Shown here one piece after another: positions 54,749 to 62,211 of a stretch of DNA of 64,000 bases; positions within the stretch are counted from its first letter, which is position 1, and every line of letters begins with the position of its first letter. The DNA comes from Comamonadaceae bacterium OS-1. GTDB lineage: Bacteria > Pseudomonadota > Gammaproteobacteria > Burkholderiales > Burkholderiaceae_C. Both the position numbers and the translations under genes were made by a program. The notes beneath the pieces are model-generated. The model worked only from the letters and a program-made list of their open reading frames with translations, had not been told where the DNA came from and searched no databases. Location: positions 4,402,001 to 4,466,000 of the forward strand of contig AP026969.1 in the NCBI GenBank assembly GCA_027923965.1, in the 5' to 3' direction.

Positions 54749-56146
54749 CTAACCCTTCAAGGTTTGTTCCAGCACGTGCAATTGCTGGTTCAGCTCGGTG
54801 AGCTGCTGGCGTTCGCCGCCAATTTTGCGCACCGCGTGCAGCACCGTGGTGTGGTCGCGGCCACCGAACAATTCGCCGATTTCGGGCAGGCTTTTTTGCG
54901 TCAGCTCCTTGGCCAGGTACATCGCAATCTGGCGCGGCCGGGCAATGCTGGCCGGGCGCTTCTTGCTGTACATGTCGGCTACCTTGATCTTGTAGTAGTC
55001 GGCCACCGTCTTCTGGATGTTTTCCACCGAAATCTGCCGATTCTGGATGGACAACAAGTCACGCAGGGCTTCGCGGGCCAGCTGGATCGACATTTCCTTT
55101 TGGTTGAAACGCGAATAGGCCAGGCATTTGCGCAGCGCGCCTTCGAGCTCGCGCACGTTGGAGCGCACGTTCTTGGCCACAAAGAAGGCCACTTCCTCGG
55201 GCATTTCGGTGCCTTCCGCGCGCGATTTGTTGATCAGAATCGCCACCCGCATCTCCAGCTCGGGCGGCTCGATGGCCACCGTCAGCCCGGAGTCGAAGCG
55301 CGACACCAGGCGCTCGTGGATGTCGGCCAGCCCCTTGGGGTAGGTGTCGCTGGTCATCACGATGTGCGACTTCTTGGTCAGCAGCGCTTCGAAGGCGTTG
55401 AAGAACTCTTCCTGCGTGCGGTCCTTGTTGGCGAAGAACTGCACGTCGTCAATCAGCAACAGATCCAGCGAGTGGTAACGCTCCTTGAATTCGTCAAAAG
55501 TCTTGCGCTGGTAAGCCTTAACCACATCCGAAACAAATTGTTCTGCATGGATGTAGAGAACTTTGGCATCGGGCCGGTCGGCCAGCAAACGGTTGCCCAC
55601 GGCGTGCATCAAATGGGTCTTGCCCAGACCCACGCCGCCGTAGATGAACAACGGGTTGTACAGCTGGCCGGGCGTGCCGGACACGTGCATGGCGGCGGCG
55701 CGGGCCATGCGGTTGGCCGTGCCTTCGACCAGCGTGTCAAAAGTCAGTGCGGTGTTCAGGCGGTTCTTGAATTGCGCCTGGGCCGGGTCTTCGGCAGCGG
55801 CAGTGGGCTCTGGAATCGCGCCTACGCCCTGGGGCGTGAGCGCCGTGGCGTGCACACGCACCTGGGCTTCCCGCGGAGTAAGGACTAACTCAAGCGGAAT
55901 GGATTGACCATACAGCTTTTCCAGCAGGGCGCTGATGCGGCCTACATACTGCGCACGGATCCAGTCCAGCTTGAAGCGGTTGGCGACAAACAAAGTGACT
56001 TTGGAGAAGTCGTCGTTGACCTGCGCCACCAAGGGCTTGATCCAGGTGTTGAACTGTTGCTCGGGTAGTTCTTGGGCCAACTGCTCTGCGCAGGCTTGCC
56101 ATAGGCTGTGGCCTGCGCCGGTGTTGGTGGGGGTTCCCTCTGTCAT
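54749..56146 (-). CDS. dnaA: Chromosomal replication initiator DnaA
   Basis: The 465-residue initiator shows domain I ([20 protein letters not shown]), a short variable linker and AAA+ domain III with Walker [10 protein letters not shown], Walker [11 protein letters not shown] and sensor motifs. The domain IV DNA-binding signature is [15 protein letters not shown]. The upstream gap holds two perfect DnaA boxes, one of them 20 bp from the start codon, so autoregulation is likely. It heads dnaA-dnaN-gyrB. Confidence 0.98.
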   Translation of the reverse strand: MTEGTPTNTGAGHSLWQACAEQLAQELPEQQFNTWIKPLVAQVNDDFSKVTLFVANRFKLDWIRAQYVGRISALLEKLYGQSIPLELVLTPREAQVRVHATALTPQGVGAIPEPTAAAEDPAQAQFKNRLNTALTFDTLVEGTANRMARAAAMHVSGTPGQLYNPLFIYGGVGLGKTHLMHAVGNRLLADRPDAKVLYIHAEQFVSDVVKAYQRKTFDEFKERYHSLDLLLIDDVQFFANKDRTQEEFFNAFEALLTKKSHIVMTSDTYPKGLADIHERLVSRFDSGLTVAIEPPELEMRVAILINKSRAEGTEMPEEVAFFVAKNVRSNVRELEGALRKCLAYSRFNQKEMSIQLAREALRDLLSIQNRQISVENIQKTVADYYKIKVADMYSKKRPASIARPRQIAMYLAKELTQKSLPEIGELFGGRDHTTVLHAVRKIGGERQQLTELNQQLHVLEQTLKG

Positions 56147-56165
56147 TGTGGGGGGTGTCTACTTC

Positions 56166-56174
56166 TGTGGATAA
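56166..56174 (-). promoter_or_regulatory. DnaA box
   Basis: TGTGGATAA, the exact complement of the consensus TTATCCACA, 20 bases upstream of the dnaA start codon. Confidence 0.9.
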
Positions 56175-56215
56175 ATGAGGGATCGGCGAACCGACCATTG
56201 TAGTTTGTCCCGCCC

Positions 56216-56224
56216 TTATCCACA
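56216..56224 (+). promoter_or_regulatory. DnaA box
   Basis: TTATCCACA, perfect consensus and opposite in orientation to the box at 56166, 41 bases away. Confidence 0.9.
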
Positions 56225-56279
56225 ATTTGCGGCGAATGCCCTGGCTGTTGCCTCGGCACGCAGCCCGCCGCATTGAATA

Positions 56280-56308
56280 TTGCCATGCGCCGAAAAATTT
56301 GCCATAAT
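56280..56308 (+). promoter_or_regulatory. Sigma-70 promoter of rpmH-rnpA
   Basis: TTGCCA (56280-56285), a 17-base spacer and CATAAT (56303-56308) form a strong promoter match reading towards rpmH. The predicted leader to the rpmH start is about 225 bases long. Confidence 0.6.
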
Positions 56309-56539
56309 GCCGGGTTTCCCTGACTAAATTCATCTAGACAGTTTCCGGGTCTCACGCAAGTGGAGGCTTTGGGGTATCGAACAGATGGAGATGGGTTTAG
56401 CTAGCGAACTTAGCGTCACTGACTGAAGGTGGTGCCAAGCTCCCAGCTTCAGGGTCCATCAAAAGGGCATTCAACCGCCCCCCATTTTTGGCAACGCACC
56501 CATAGGCGCTGCCAATCCGAACTCTTCTAGGATGTCATC

Positions 56540-56674
56540 ATGAAACGCACTTACCAACCGTCGAAAATCAAGCGTGCCCGTACCCATGGTTTCATGGTAC
56601 GCATGAAAACCCGTGGCGGCCGTGCTGTCATCAACGCTCGCCGCGCCAAAGGCCGCAAGCGTCTGGCTGTCTAA
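56540..56674 (+). CDS. rpmH: 50S ribosomal protein L34
   Basis: A 44-residue basic protein ([20 protein letters not shown]...) with the invariant L34 sequence, preceded by an AGGATG region. It is too short for most ORF cut-offs but unmistakable. First gene of the rpmH-rnpA-yidD-yidC-mnmE group; the short spacings suggest co-transcription. Confidence 0.98.
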   Translation: MKRTYQPSKIKRARTHGFMVRMKTRGGRAVINARRAKGRKRLAV

Positions 56675-56706
56675 GCTGGCGCACTGACTTCGGTCTGAAA
56701 CCTGCC

Positions 56707-57168
56707 GTGCAGCGACTTAAAACGCGGGCGCAGTTTCAGGCCGTTTTAGCGGGTAAAACCGTGGCCCGGACACCGCATTTTGCGTTGCACCGTGCTGCTT
56801 TGGACGTGCATCCTGTGCCGCCCAAAACCACTGCTAAATCCACACCCTCTCCTACAGAGCCCGAGTCCACACGACCGCAGGCTCTGTTTGGCGTTCAGGA
56901 CGTGTGGGTCGGGGCCATGGCGCCCAAGCGCTGGGCCAAGCGCGCGGTGACCCGCAACGCCATCAAGCGCCAGATCTACCAGGTGGTCCAGGCTTTTGAG
57001 CCGCGCTTTCCGCAAGCGGCCCACGTGGTGCGTCTGCGCAGTACGTTTGACCGCAAGGTGTTTCTCAGTGCCACGTCCGAGCCGCTCAAGCTGGCGGTAC
57101 GTACCGAGCTGGAGCAGCTGTTTGGCATGGCTACTATCCAAACCATCCCAGTGGGGCCTGCGCCATGA
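56707..57168 (+). CDS. rnpA: Ribonuclease P protein component
   Basis: Protein subunit of the tRNA 5'-processing ribozyme. The start is a GTG at 56707, 32 bp after rpmH, giving 153 residues. The RNR signature KRAVTRNAIKRQIYQV is intact, as is the N-terminal LKTRAQFQAVL. A proline/threonine-rich insertion of about 25 residues (around 38-62, PPKTTAKSTPSPTEPE) between the first two strands makes it longer than the roughly 120-residue standard. It overlaps yidD by 4 bases. Confidence 0.95.
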   Translation: MQRLKTRAQFQAVLAGKTVARTPHFALHRAALDVHPVPPKTTAKSTPSPTEPESTRPQALFGVQDVWVGAMAPKRWAKRAVTRNAIKRQIYQVVQAFEPRFPQAAHVVRLRSTFDRKVFLSATSEPLKLAVRTELEQLFGMATIQTIPVGPAP

Positions 57169-57437
57169 TGCAATCCTTGCTGATGGGCGTGGTGCGCGGC
57201 TACCGGTTGCTGCTCAGCCCGTGGCTGGGTTCGGCCTGCCGGTTCGAGCCCACCTGCTCGGTGTACGCGCTGGCGGTGTTGGAGCGGCATGGTGCGGCGG
57301 CAGGTTCTTATTTGACGCTGCGGCGGCTGGCGCGCTGCCACCCGTGGTGCGAGGGCGGGCTCGATCTGCCTCCGCACGAGCGTCCCCGGCTTTTTTCTCC
57401 CTTGCTTTCCTCCTCTTCACATAAGAAGTCTTCATGA
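57165..57437 (+). CDS. yidD: Membrane protein insertion efficiency factor YidD
   Basis: The 90-residue protein has the full family signature: YRLLLSPWLGSACRFEPTCS, YALAVLERHGAAAG and CHPWCEGGLD. YidD is membrane-associated and assists YidC-dependent insertion. It overlaps rnpA (4 bases) and yidC (4 bases, ATGA), so the three are translationally linked. Confidence 0.96.
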   Translation: MMQSLLMGVVRGYRLLLSPWLGSACRFEPTCSVYALAVLERHGAAAGSYLTLRRLARCHPWCEGGLDLPPHERPRLFSPLLSSSSHKKSS

Positions 57438-59131
57438 ACGATATTCGCCGAACCATCCTGTGGGTGATTTTTGGTTTTGCTATGGTGCTGCTGTGGGACA
57501 AATGGCAAGTTTTCAATGGCCATAAAGCAACCTTCTTCCCCATGCCCGTCGAGCAGGCTGCCGCGGGCAAACCGGCCGCCGGAGCCTCGTCGGTGCCCAC
57601 GCCGGTAGCCGCACCTGCCGCTGGTGTGGCCCAGGTGCCGGTGGATCCGGCAGCGCCCGCAGCCGCCAAAGAGCAGGTACTGGTCACCACCGACTTGCTG
57701 AAGCTGACCTTTGACACCGAAGGCGGCTCGCTGGTGCGCTCCGAATTGCTGGGCCAAGTGGATATGGCCGACAAGGCGAAGAATTTTGTCTTGCTTGACG
57801 ACAGCAAAGACCGTTATTACCAGGCCCAGACCGGCCTGATTGCCGGTGTTGGTTCTGTCGGTGGTGCGGCCCTGCCCAGCCACAAGACGCTGATGACTTT
57901 GGTGCCCGGCGAGCGCACTTTGGCAGAAGGTGCCAAGGATCTGGTGGTCCGTTTTGAATCGCCCGTGGTGGGCGGCATCAAGCTGGTCAAGACCTATTCG
58001 CTGGCCCGTGGCTCCTATGTGATCAACGTGAAGCACGAGGTGCAAAACGTCGGCACCACCGCCGTATCGCCCCAGCTGTACCTGCAACTCGTACGCGACG
58101 GCAACAAGCCCCCGGGCGAGTCCTCGTTCTATTCGACCTTTACCGGCCCCGCGGTGTACACCGATGCCAAGAAGTACCAAAAGGTGGAGTTCAAAACGAT
58201 CGAAGAAAACAAGGTCGATGTCGAGAAGACCTCCACCACCGGCTATGTGGCCATGGTGCAGCATTACTTTGCCAGCGCCTGGCTGCTGGGCGACGGCATC
58301 CAGCGTGACCTATTTATGCGCAAGGTTGATACCAACCTGTACGCGGTCGGCATGATCACGCCCATGAACGACATCGCCCCCGGAGCCAGCAAGTCGGTGG
58401 ATGCCCGCATGTTCGTCGGCCCGCAGCTCGAAAAGCTGCTGGAGTCGCTGACCCCCGGTCTGGAACTGGTGAAGGACTACGGCTGGGTCAAGATTCTGGC
58501 CGAGCCGCTGTACTGGCTGCTCGACAAGATCCATAGCGTGCTCATGAACTGGGGCTGGTCGATTGTGGCCCTGGTGCTGTTGCTGAAAATCGCCTTCTAC
58601 TGGCTCAATGCCAAGGCCTACTCCAGCATGGCCAAGATGAAGGCCATCAACCCCCGCATCACCGAAATGCGTGAGCGCCTCAAAGACAAGCCTGCCGAAA
58701 TGCAGCAGGCCATGATGAAGATCTACCGCGAAGAAAAGATCAACCCGATGGGCGGCTGCTTCCCCATCATGATCCAGATTCCGGTGTTCATGGCCTTGTA
58801 CTGGGTGCTGCTGTCCAGCGTGGAAATGCGCAACGCGCCCTGGGCGCTGTGGATCCATGACCTGTCGTCGCCCGATCCGTTCTTCATCTTGCCGGTGCTG
58901 ATGGCCATGACCACCATGCTGCAAACCTCGCTGAACCCCGCACCGCCGGATCCGCTGCAGGCCAAGATGATGTGGTTCATGCCGCTGGCGTTCTCGGTGA
59001 TGTTCTTCTTCTTCCCGGCCGGGCTGGTGATGTACTGGATTACCAACAACGCCTTGTCGATTGCACAGCAGTGGATCATCAACACCCGCATGGGCGTTCC
59101 ACCGAAGTTCCATTTGCCTTCGTTCAAATAA
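57434..59131 (+). CDS. yidC: Membrane protein insertase YidC
   Basis: The 565-residue insertase starts MNDIRRTILWVIFGFAMVLL, the first membrane helix. An Ala/Pro-rich linker, the large periplasmic beta-sandwich domain (about 75-340) and the conserved five-helix core follow. Core motifs are LYWLLDKIHSVLMNWGWSIV, the coiled-coil loop RITEMRERLKDKPAEMQQAM, NPMGGCFPIMIQIPVFMALY and the final FPAGLVMYWITNNALSIAQQ. It inserts and folds inner-membrane proteins with or without Sec. Confidence 0.98.
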   Translation: MNDIRRTILWVIFGFAMVLLWDKWQVFNGHKATFFPMPVEQAAAGKPAAGASSVPTPVAAPAAGVAQVPVDPAAPAAAKEQVLVTTDLLKLTFDTEGGSLVRSELLGQVDMADKAKNFVLLDDSKDRYYQAQTGLIAGVGSVGGAALPSHKTLMTLVPGERTLAEGAKDLVVRFESPVVGGIKLVKTYSLARGSYVINVKHEVQNVGTTAVSPQLYLQLVRDGNKPPGESSFYSTFTGPAVYTDAKKYQKVEFKTIEENKVDVEKTSTTGYVAMVQHYFASAWLLGDGIQRDLFMRKVDTNLYAVGMITPMNDIAPGASKSVDARMFVGPQLEKLLESLTPGLELVKDYGWVKILAEPLYWLLDKIHSVLMNWGWSIVALVLLLKIAFYWLNAKAYSSMAKMKAINPRITEMRERLKDKPAEMQQAMMKIYREEKINPMGGCFPIMIQIPVFMALYWVLLSSVEMRNAPWALWIHDLSSPDPFFILPVLMAMTTMLQTSLNPAPPDPLQAKMMWFMPLAFSVMFFFFPAGLVMYWITNNALSIAQQWIINTRMGVPPKFHLPSFK

Positions 59132-59151
59132 CACCGCCCCTGTGGTGCACC

Positions 59152-59187
59152 AAAGCCGCTGAACCTCCGGGTTGGGCGGCTTTTTTT
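59152..59187 (+). terminator. Intrinsic terminator after yidC
   Basis: AAAGCCGC (59152-59159) pairs with GCGGCTTT (59176-59183) over a 16-base loop and runs into seven T residues. It lies 21 bases after the yidC stop and just upstream of the mnmE start, so mnmE may depend on read-through or its own promoter. Confidence 0.75.
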
Positions 59188-59204
59188 CTGGAAGATTTCA
59201 CGCC

Positions 59205-60575
59205 ATGCAAAGCCGTCACTTGGATCCCATCGCCGCCATCGCCACTGCCCCCGGTCGGGGCGCGGTGGGCATCGTGCGGGTCAGCGGCAAGCAGATCGGC
59301 CCGGTCATCGAGGCCCTGTGTGGTCGCTCGCTCAAGGCCCGCGAAGCCACCTATCTGCCGTTTCGCGACGCGGCAGGCAGGGCTATTGACCATGGCCTGG
59401 CACTGCATTTCCCGGCCCCGCATTCCTACACTGGCGAAGACGTGCTGGAATTGCAGGCCCACGGCGGGCCGGTGGTGTTGCAACTGCTGCTGGCGCGTTG
59501 CCTGGAAGCGGGTGCGGCCCACGGCGTGCGGCTGGCCGAGCCAGGCGAATTCACCCAGCGTGCGTTTTTGAACGACAAAATCGACCTAGCCCAGGCCGAA
59601 GCTATTGCCGACCTGATCGACGCCAGCACCGAGGCAGCGGCCCGCAGTGCGGCCCGCTCGCTGTCGGGAGAGTTCTCGCACGAGATCCACGCCTTGCGCG
59701 ACGGCCTGGTGCACCTGCGCATGCTGGTCGAAGCCACGCTGGATTTTCCCGAAGAAGAAATCGACTTCCTGCGCAAGGCAGATGCGCATGGGCAGCTATC
59801 AAAACTACAGCAAAAACTATCTGCCGTGATGCAACGTACCCGCCAGGGCGCGTTGCTGCGCGAAGGCATCAAAGTGGTGATTGCGGGCCAGCCGAACGCG
59901 GGCAAATCGTCTTTGCTGAACGCCCTGGCCGGGGCCGAGCTGGCCATCGTCACACCGATCGCCGGTACTACGCGCGACAAGGTGGCCCAAACGATCCAGA
60001 TCGAAGGCGTACCCATCCATGTGATCGACACCGCCGGGCTGCGCCGCAGCGAGGATGCCATTGAGGCCATCGGCATCGAGCGTGCCTGGGCAGAAATCGA
60101 AGCCGCCGATGCCGTGCTGTTCCTGCACGATCTGACCCGTGCCGACCTGGCCGACTACCGGGCTGCCGATGCGGCCATCGCCACCGAGCTGGCCCAGAAA
60201 CTGCCGCCCCGCGTGCCGGTGATCGATGTGTGGAACAAGCTGGACTCCCATGCCGCCGCTCCCGGCGTGCTGGCGCTGTCCGCCAAGACCGGTGCCGGGC
60301 TGGACAGCCTGCGCCGCAAGCTGCTGGATGTGGCGGGCTGGCAGGCCTCACCCGAAGGCGTGTTTATCGCCCGGGCCCGCCACGTGCAGGCCTTGCAGCG
60401 GGTTGAGGCGCACGTGGATGCCGCCGTGGCGCATCTGGCCGCGCAGGCGCAACTGCTGGACCTGCTGGCCGAAGAGCTGCGACTGGCCCAGAATGCCCTG
60501 AACGAGATCACCGGCGCGTTCAGTGCGGACGATCTGCTGGGTGTGATTTTTTCCAGCTTTTGCATTGGGAAGTGA
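59205..60575 (+). CDS. mnmE: tRNA modification GTPase MnmE (TrmE)
   Basis: The ATG at 59205 ([20 protein letters not shown]) gives 456 residues, the standard length. It shows the formyl-THF-binding N-terminal domain, helical domain, embedded G domain ([27 protein letters not shown], and the NKLD-type WNKLD) and the invariant C-terminal CIGK. With MnmG it makes cmnm5/mnm5 modifications on wobble uridines. An AT-rich patch at about 59793-59825 (coding for [12 protein letters not shown]) resembles the dispersed intergenic repeat without altering protein length. Confidence 0.97.
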   Translation: MQSRHLDPIAAIATAPGRGAVGIVRVSGKQIGPVIEALCGRSLKAREATYLPFRDAAGRAIDHGLALHFPAPHSYTGEDVLELQAHGGPVVLQLLLARCLEAGAAHGVRLAEPGEFTQRAFLNDKIDLAQAEAIADLIDASTEAAARSAARSLSGEFSHEIHALRDGLVHLRMLVEATLDFPEEEIDFLRKADAHGQLSKLQQKLSAVMQRTRQGALLREGIKVVIAGQPNAGKSSLLNALAGAELAIVTPIAGTTRDKVAQTIQIEGVPIHVIDTAGLRRSEDAIEAIGIERAWAEIEAADAVLFLHDLTRADLADYRAADAAIATELAQKLPPRVPVIDVWNKLDSHAAAPGVLALSAKTGAGLDSLRRKLLDVAGWQASPEGVFIARARHVQALQRVEAHVDAAVAHLAAQAQLLDLLAEELRLAQNALNEITGAFSADDLLGVIFSSFCIGK

Positions 60576-60593
60576 ATGCCATAAACTGTGGCT

Positions 60594-61070
60594 ATGAATT
60601 CCTCAGCGTTCCACCTCCAAGGCCTGATGGATGCCCTGGTACTGAACAAGGCCCAGGATGGCCTCAACCTGAAGCTGTCGTCCGCCCAATGGGAAGCCTT
60701 GGCGCATTTTCTGCAGCCCTTGACCCTGGCGCAGGGCGATGTCTTGTTCAAACAGGGTGCGATGGACCGCACGCTGTACTTCGTGGCCAGTGGTAGCCTG
60801 AGCGTGCATTTTGAAGATGCCGAGAGCCGTATCCGGCTGGCGATTGTGGGCGCTGGCAGTGTGGTGGGGGAGGGCGGCTTTTTCACCGCCATGCCGCGCA
60901 GTGCCACCGTGCAGGCAGGCAGTACCTGCGTGTTGTGGAGCTTGTCCCCCATGCGGTTTACCGAAATGACCCACCGCAAGCCCGAGCTGGCCCTGGCGGT
61001 GGCGATGGGTGCGGGCGCCGTGGTGGCCAAGCGTTTGATGCACAGCCGATACCGTGTCGCGGTGACATGA
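60594..61070 (+). CDS. Cyclic-nucleotide-binding (Crp-like) domain protein without DNA-binding domain
   Basis: From the ATG at 60594 (a GTG two codons earlier is possible) the product has 158 residues forming a single cNMP-binding beta-roll. Motifs include LAQGDVLFKQGAMDRTLYFV, a GSLSVHFED strand and the phosphate-cassette-like GSVVGEGGFFTAMPRSATVQ. The protein stops after the first long helix with no helix-turn-helix, so it is a stand-alone sensor domain rather than a Crp/Fnr regulator. It is 18 bp downstream of mnmE. Ligand and partner are unknown. Confidence 0.82.
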   Translation: MNSSAFHLQGLMDALVLNKAQDGLNLKLSSAQWEALAHFLQPLTLAQGDVLFKQGAMDRTLYFVASGSLSVHFEDAESRIRLAIVGAGSVVGEGGFFTAMPRSATVQAGSTCVLWSLSPMRFTEMTHRKPELALAVAMGAGAVVAKRLMHSRYRVAVT

Positions 61071-61098
61071 GCGGGTTGTTCCCAAGGAAGGCAAAAGC

Positions 61099-61629
61099 AT
61101 GTCTTTTTTAAACTGGTTTTCGCGCAAGCCCCAGGGGCGTGCGGCCCTCCGTCCCGCCTCGGATACCACCCAGTTGCGGGACGCCCGGATCGACCGCCGG
61201 GAGCGCCTGTATGCGGTGGTGCGGACCTCGCTGGTGCAGGCCGGTGTGCAAACCAGTAGCTTCAAGTTCAAGGTGCTGGCGCTGGACGACCAGGGGCAGC
61301 AGTTTTTGGTGATGGTGGATGTGGCCAACCCCTGGGGCGGGGATGCCGGGTGGCGTGCGCGCATCGAATCGCAGGTGATCGAAGCCGCACAAGCACAGCA
61401 TGGCCTGGTGATTACCTCGGTGTACTGGCGCAACAATGCCGAGTTGGTGTCTGCACCGCCCAGCGTGCCGGCCACGCTTTCGGGCCCGGAATCCGGCCCG
61501 TCAGACCGGGTTACCCTGACCGGCGGCGTGGGCCGTTACGAGCCCTTGCAGGACGACGAGGTGGTGGCCTTCCAGAAGGCGCTGGAAGCCGCCTCGCGCC
61601 TGCCCTCAGTGCCCGGCAAAATCCACTAG
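61099..61629 (+). CDS. Conserved hypothetical protein
   Basis: A 176-residue soluble protein ([20 protein letters not shown]...) preceded by a good AAGGAAGG-type ribosome site. It has an arginine-rich N-terminal third, a compact alpha/beta region ([20 protein letters not shown]) and an acidic C-terminal segment ([20 protein letters not shown]). I recognise no family. It follows the cNMP-domain gene by 28 bp, and its last 24 bases overlap the convergent apt gene. Confidence 0.7.
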   Translation: MSFLNWFSRKPQGRAALRPASDTTQLRDARIDRRERLYAVVRTSLVQAGVQTSSFKFKVLALDDQGQQFLVMVDVANPWGGDAGWRARIESQVIEAAQAQHGLVITSVYWRNNAELVSAPPSVPATLSGPESGPSDRVTLTGGVGRYEPLQDDEVVAFQKALEAASRLPSVPGKIH

Positions 61630-62160
61630 CGTAAACAGCGACAAGCCACTGTCACGCAGCTTGTGGGAGCCGCCCAGCTCGGGCAGGTCGACAATCGCCG
61701 CGCCCTCGACCACCGTGGCACCGAGTTTTTCCAGTAGCTTCTTGCCGGCCATCATGGTGCCACCGGTGGCAATCAGGTCGTCGATCAGCAGCACCCTGTC
61801 GCCGGGCTTGACGGCATCGGTGTGCAGCTCTACCGTGGCGCTGCCGTACTCCAGCTCGTAGGTTTCTTCCACCGTGGTGAACGGCAGCTTGCCTTTTTTG
61901 CGGATCGGTACAAAGCCGATGTTCAACTCGTACGCCACCACCGCTCCCAGAATAAAGCCGCGGGCATCCAGCCCGGCCACTACGTCCGGGCGCAAGGCCG
62001 GGTCCATATAGCGGTGCACGAACGCATCGATCATCACGCGGAACACGCGCGGGTTTTGCAGCAAGGGCGTGATATCCCGAAACTGTACGCCCGGTGCGGG
62101 CCAGTCGGGCACCGTACGCATGTGGGCCTTGAGGTACGCGTTGACGCTGAAGCTTGTCAT
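61606..62160 (-). CDS. apt: Adenine phosphoribosyltransferase
   Basis: Salvages adenine to AMP with PRPP. The PRPP-binding motif [18 protein letters not shown] is present, as are the APT-specific [20 protein letters not shown] and [16 protein letters not shown] segments. The ATG at 62160 gives 184 residues; a GTG five codons earlier is an alternative. It is convergent with, and slightly overlapping, the hypothetical gene. Confidence 0.96.
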   Translation of the reverse strand: MTSFSVNAYLKAHMRTVPDWPAPGVQFRDITPLLQNPRVFRVMIDAFVHRYMDPALRPDVVAGLDARGFILGAVVAYELNIGFVPIRKKGKLPFTTVEETYELEYGSATVELHTDAVKPGDRVLLIDDLIATGGTMMAGKKLLEKLGATVVEGAAIVDLPELGGSHKLRDSGLSLFTLVDFAGH

Positions 62161-62211
62161 GGGGAAAGTCACCAAAGGAGAGGGGCTGCTATTGTGCCCT
62201 GTGCCATGGTT

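Larger units (their letters stand above)
56147..56539. other. Predicted chromosomal origin (oriC) between dnaA and rpmH
   Basis: This 393-bp gap between the divergent dnaA and rpmH genes contains two perfect 9-mer DnaA boxes and an AT-rich stretch (about 56270-56335, ATTGAATATTGCC to CTAAATTCATCTAG) that could unwind. The dnaA-rpmH location is the standard oriC position in betaproteobacteria. Further degenerate boxes probably exist but I could not score them. Confidence 0.75.
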
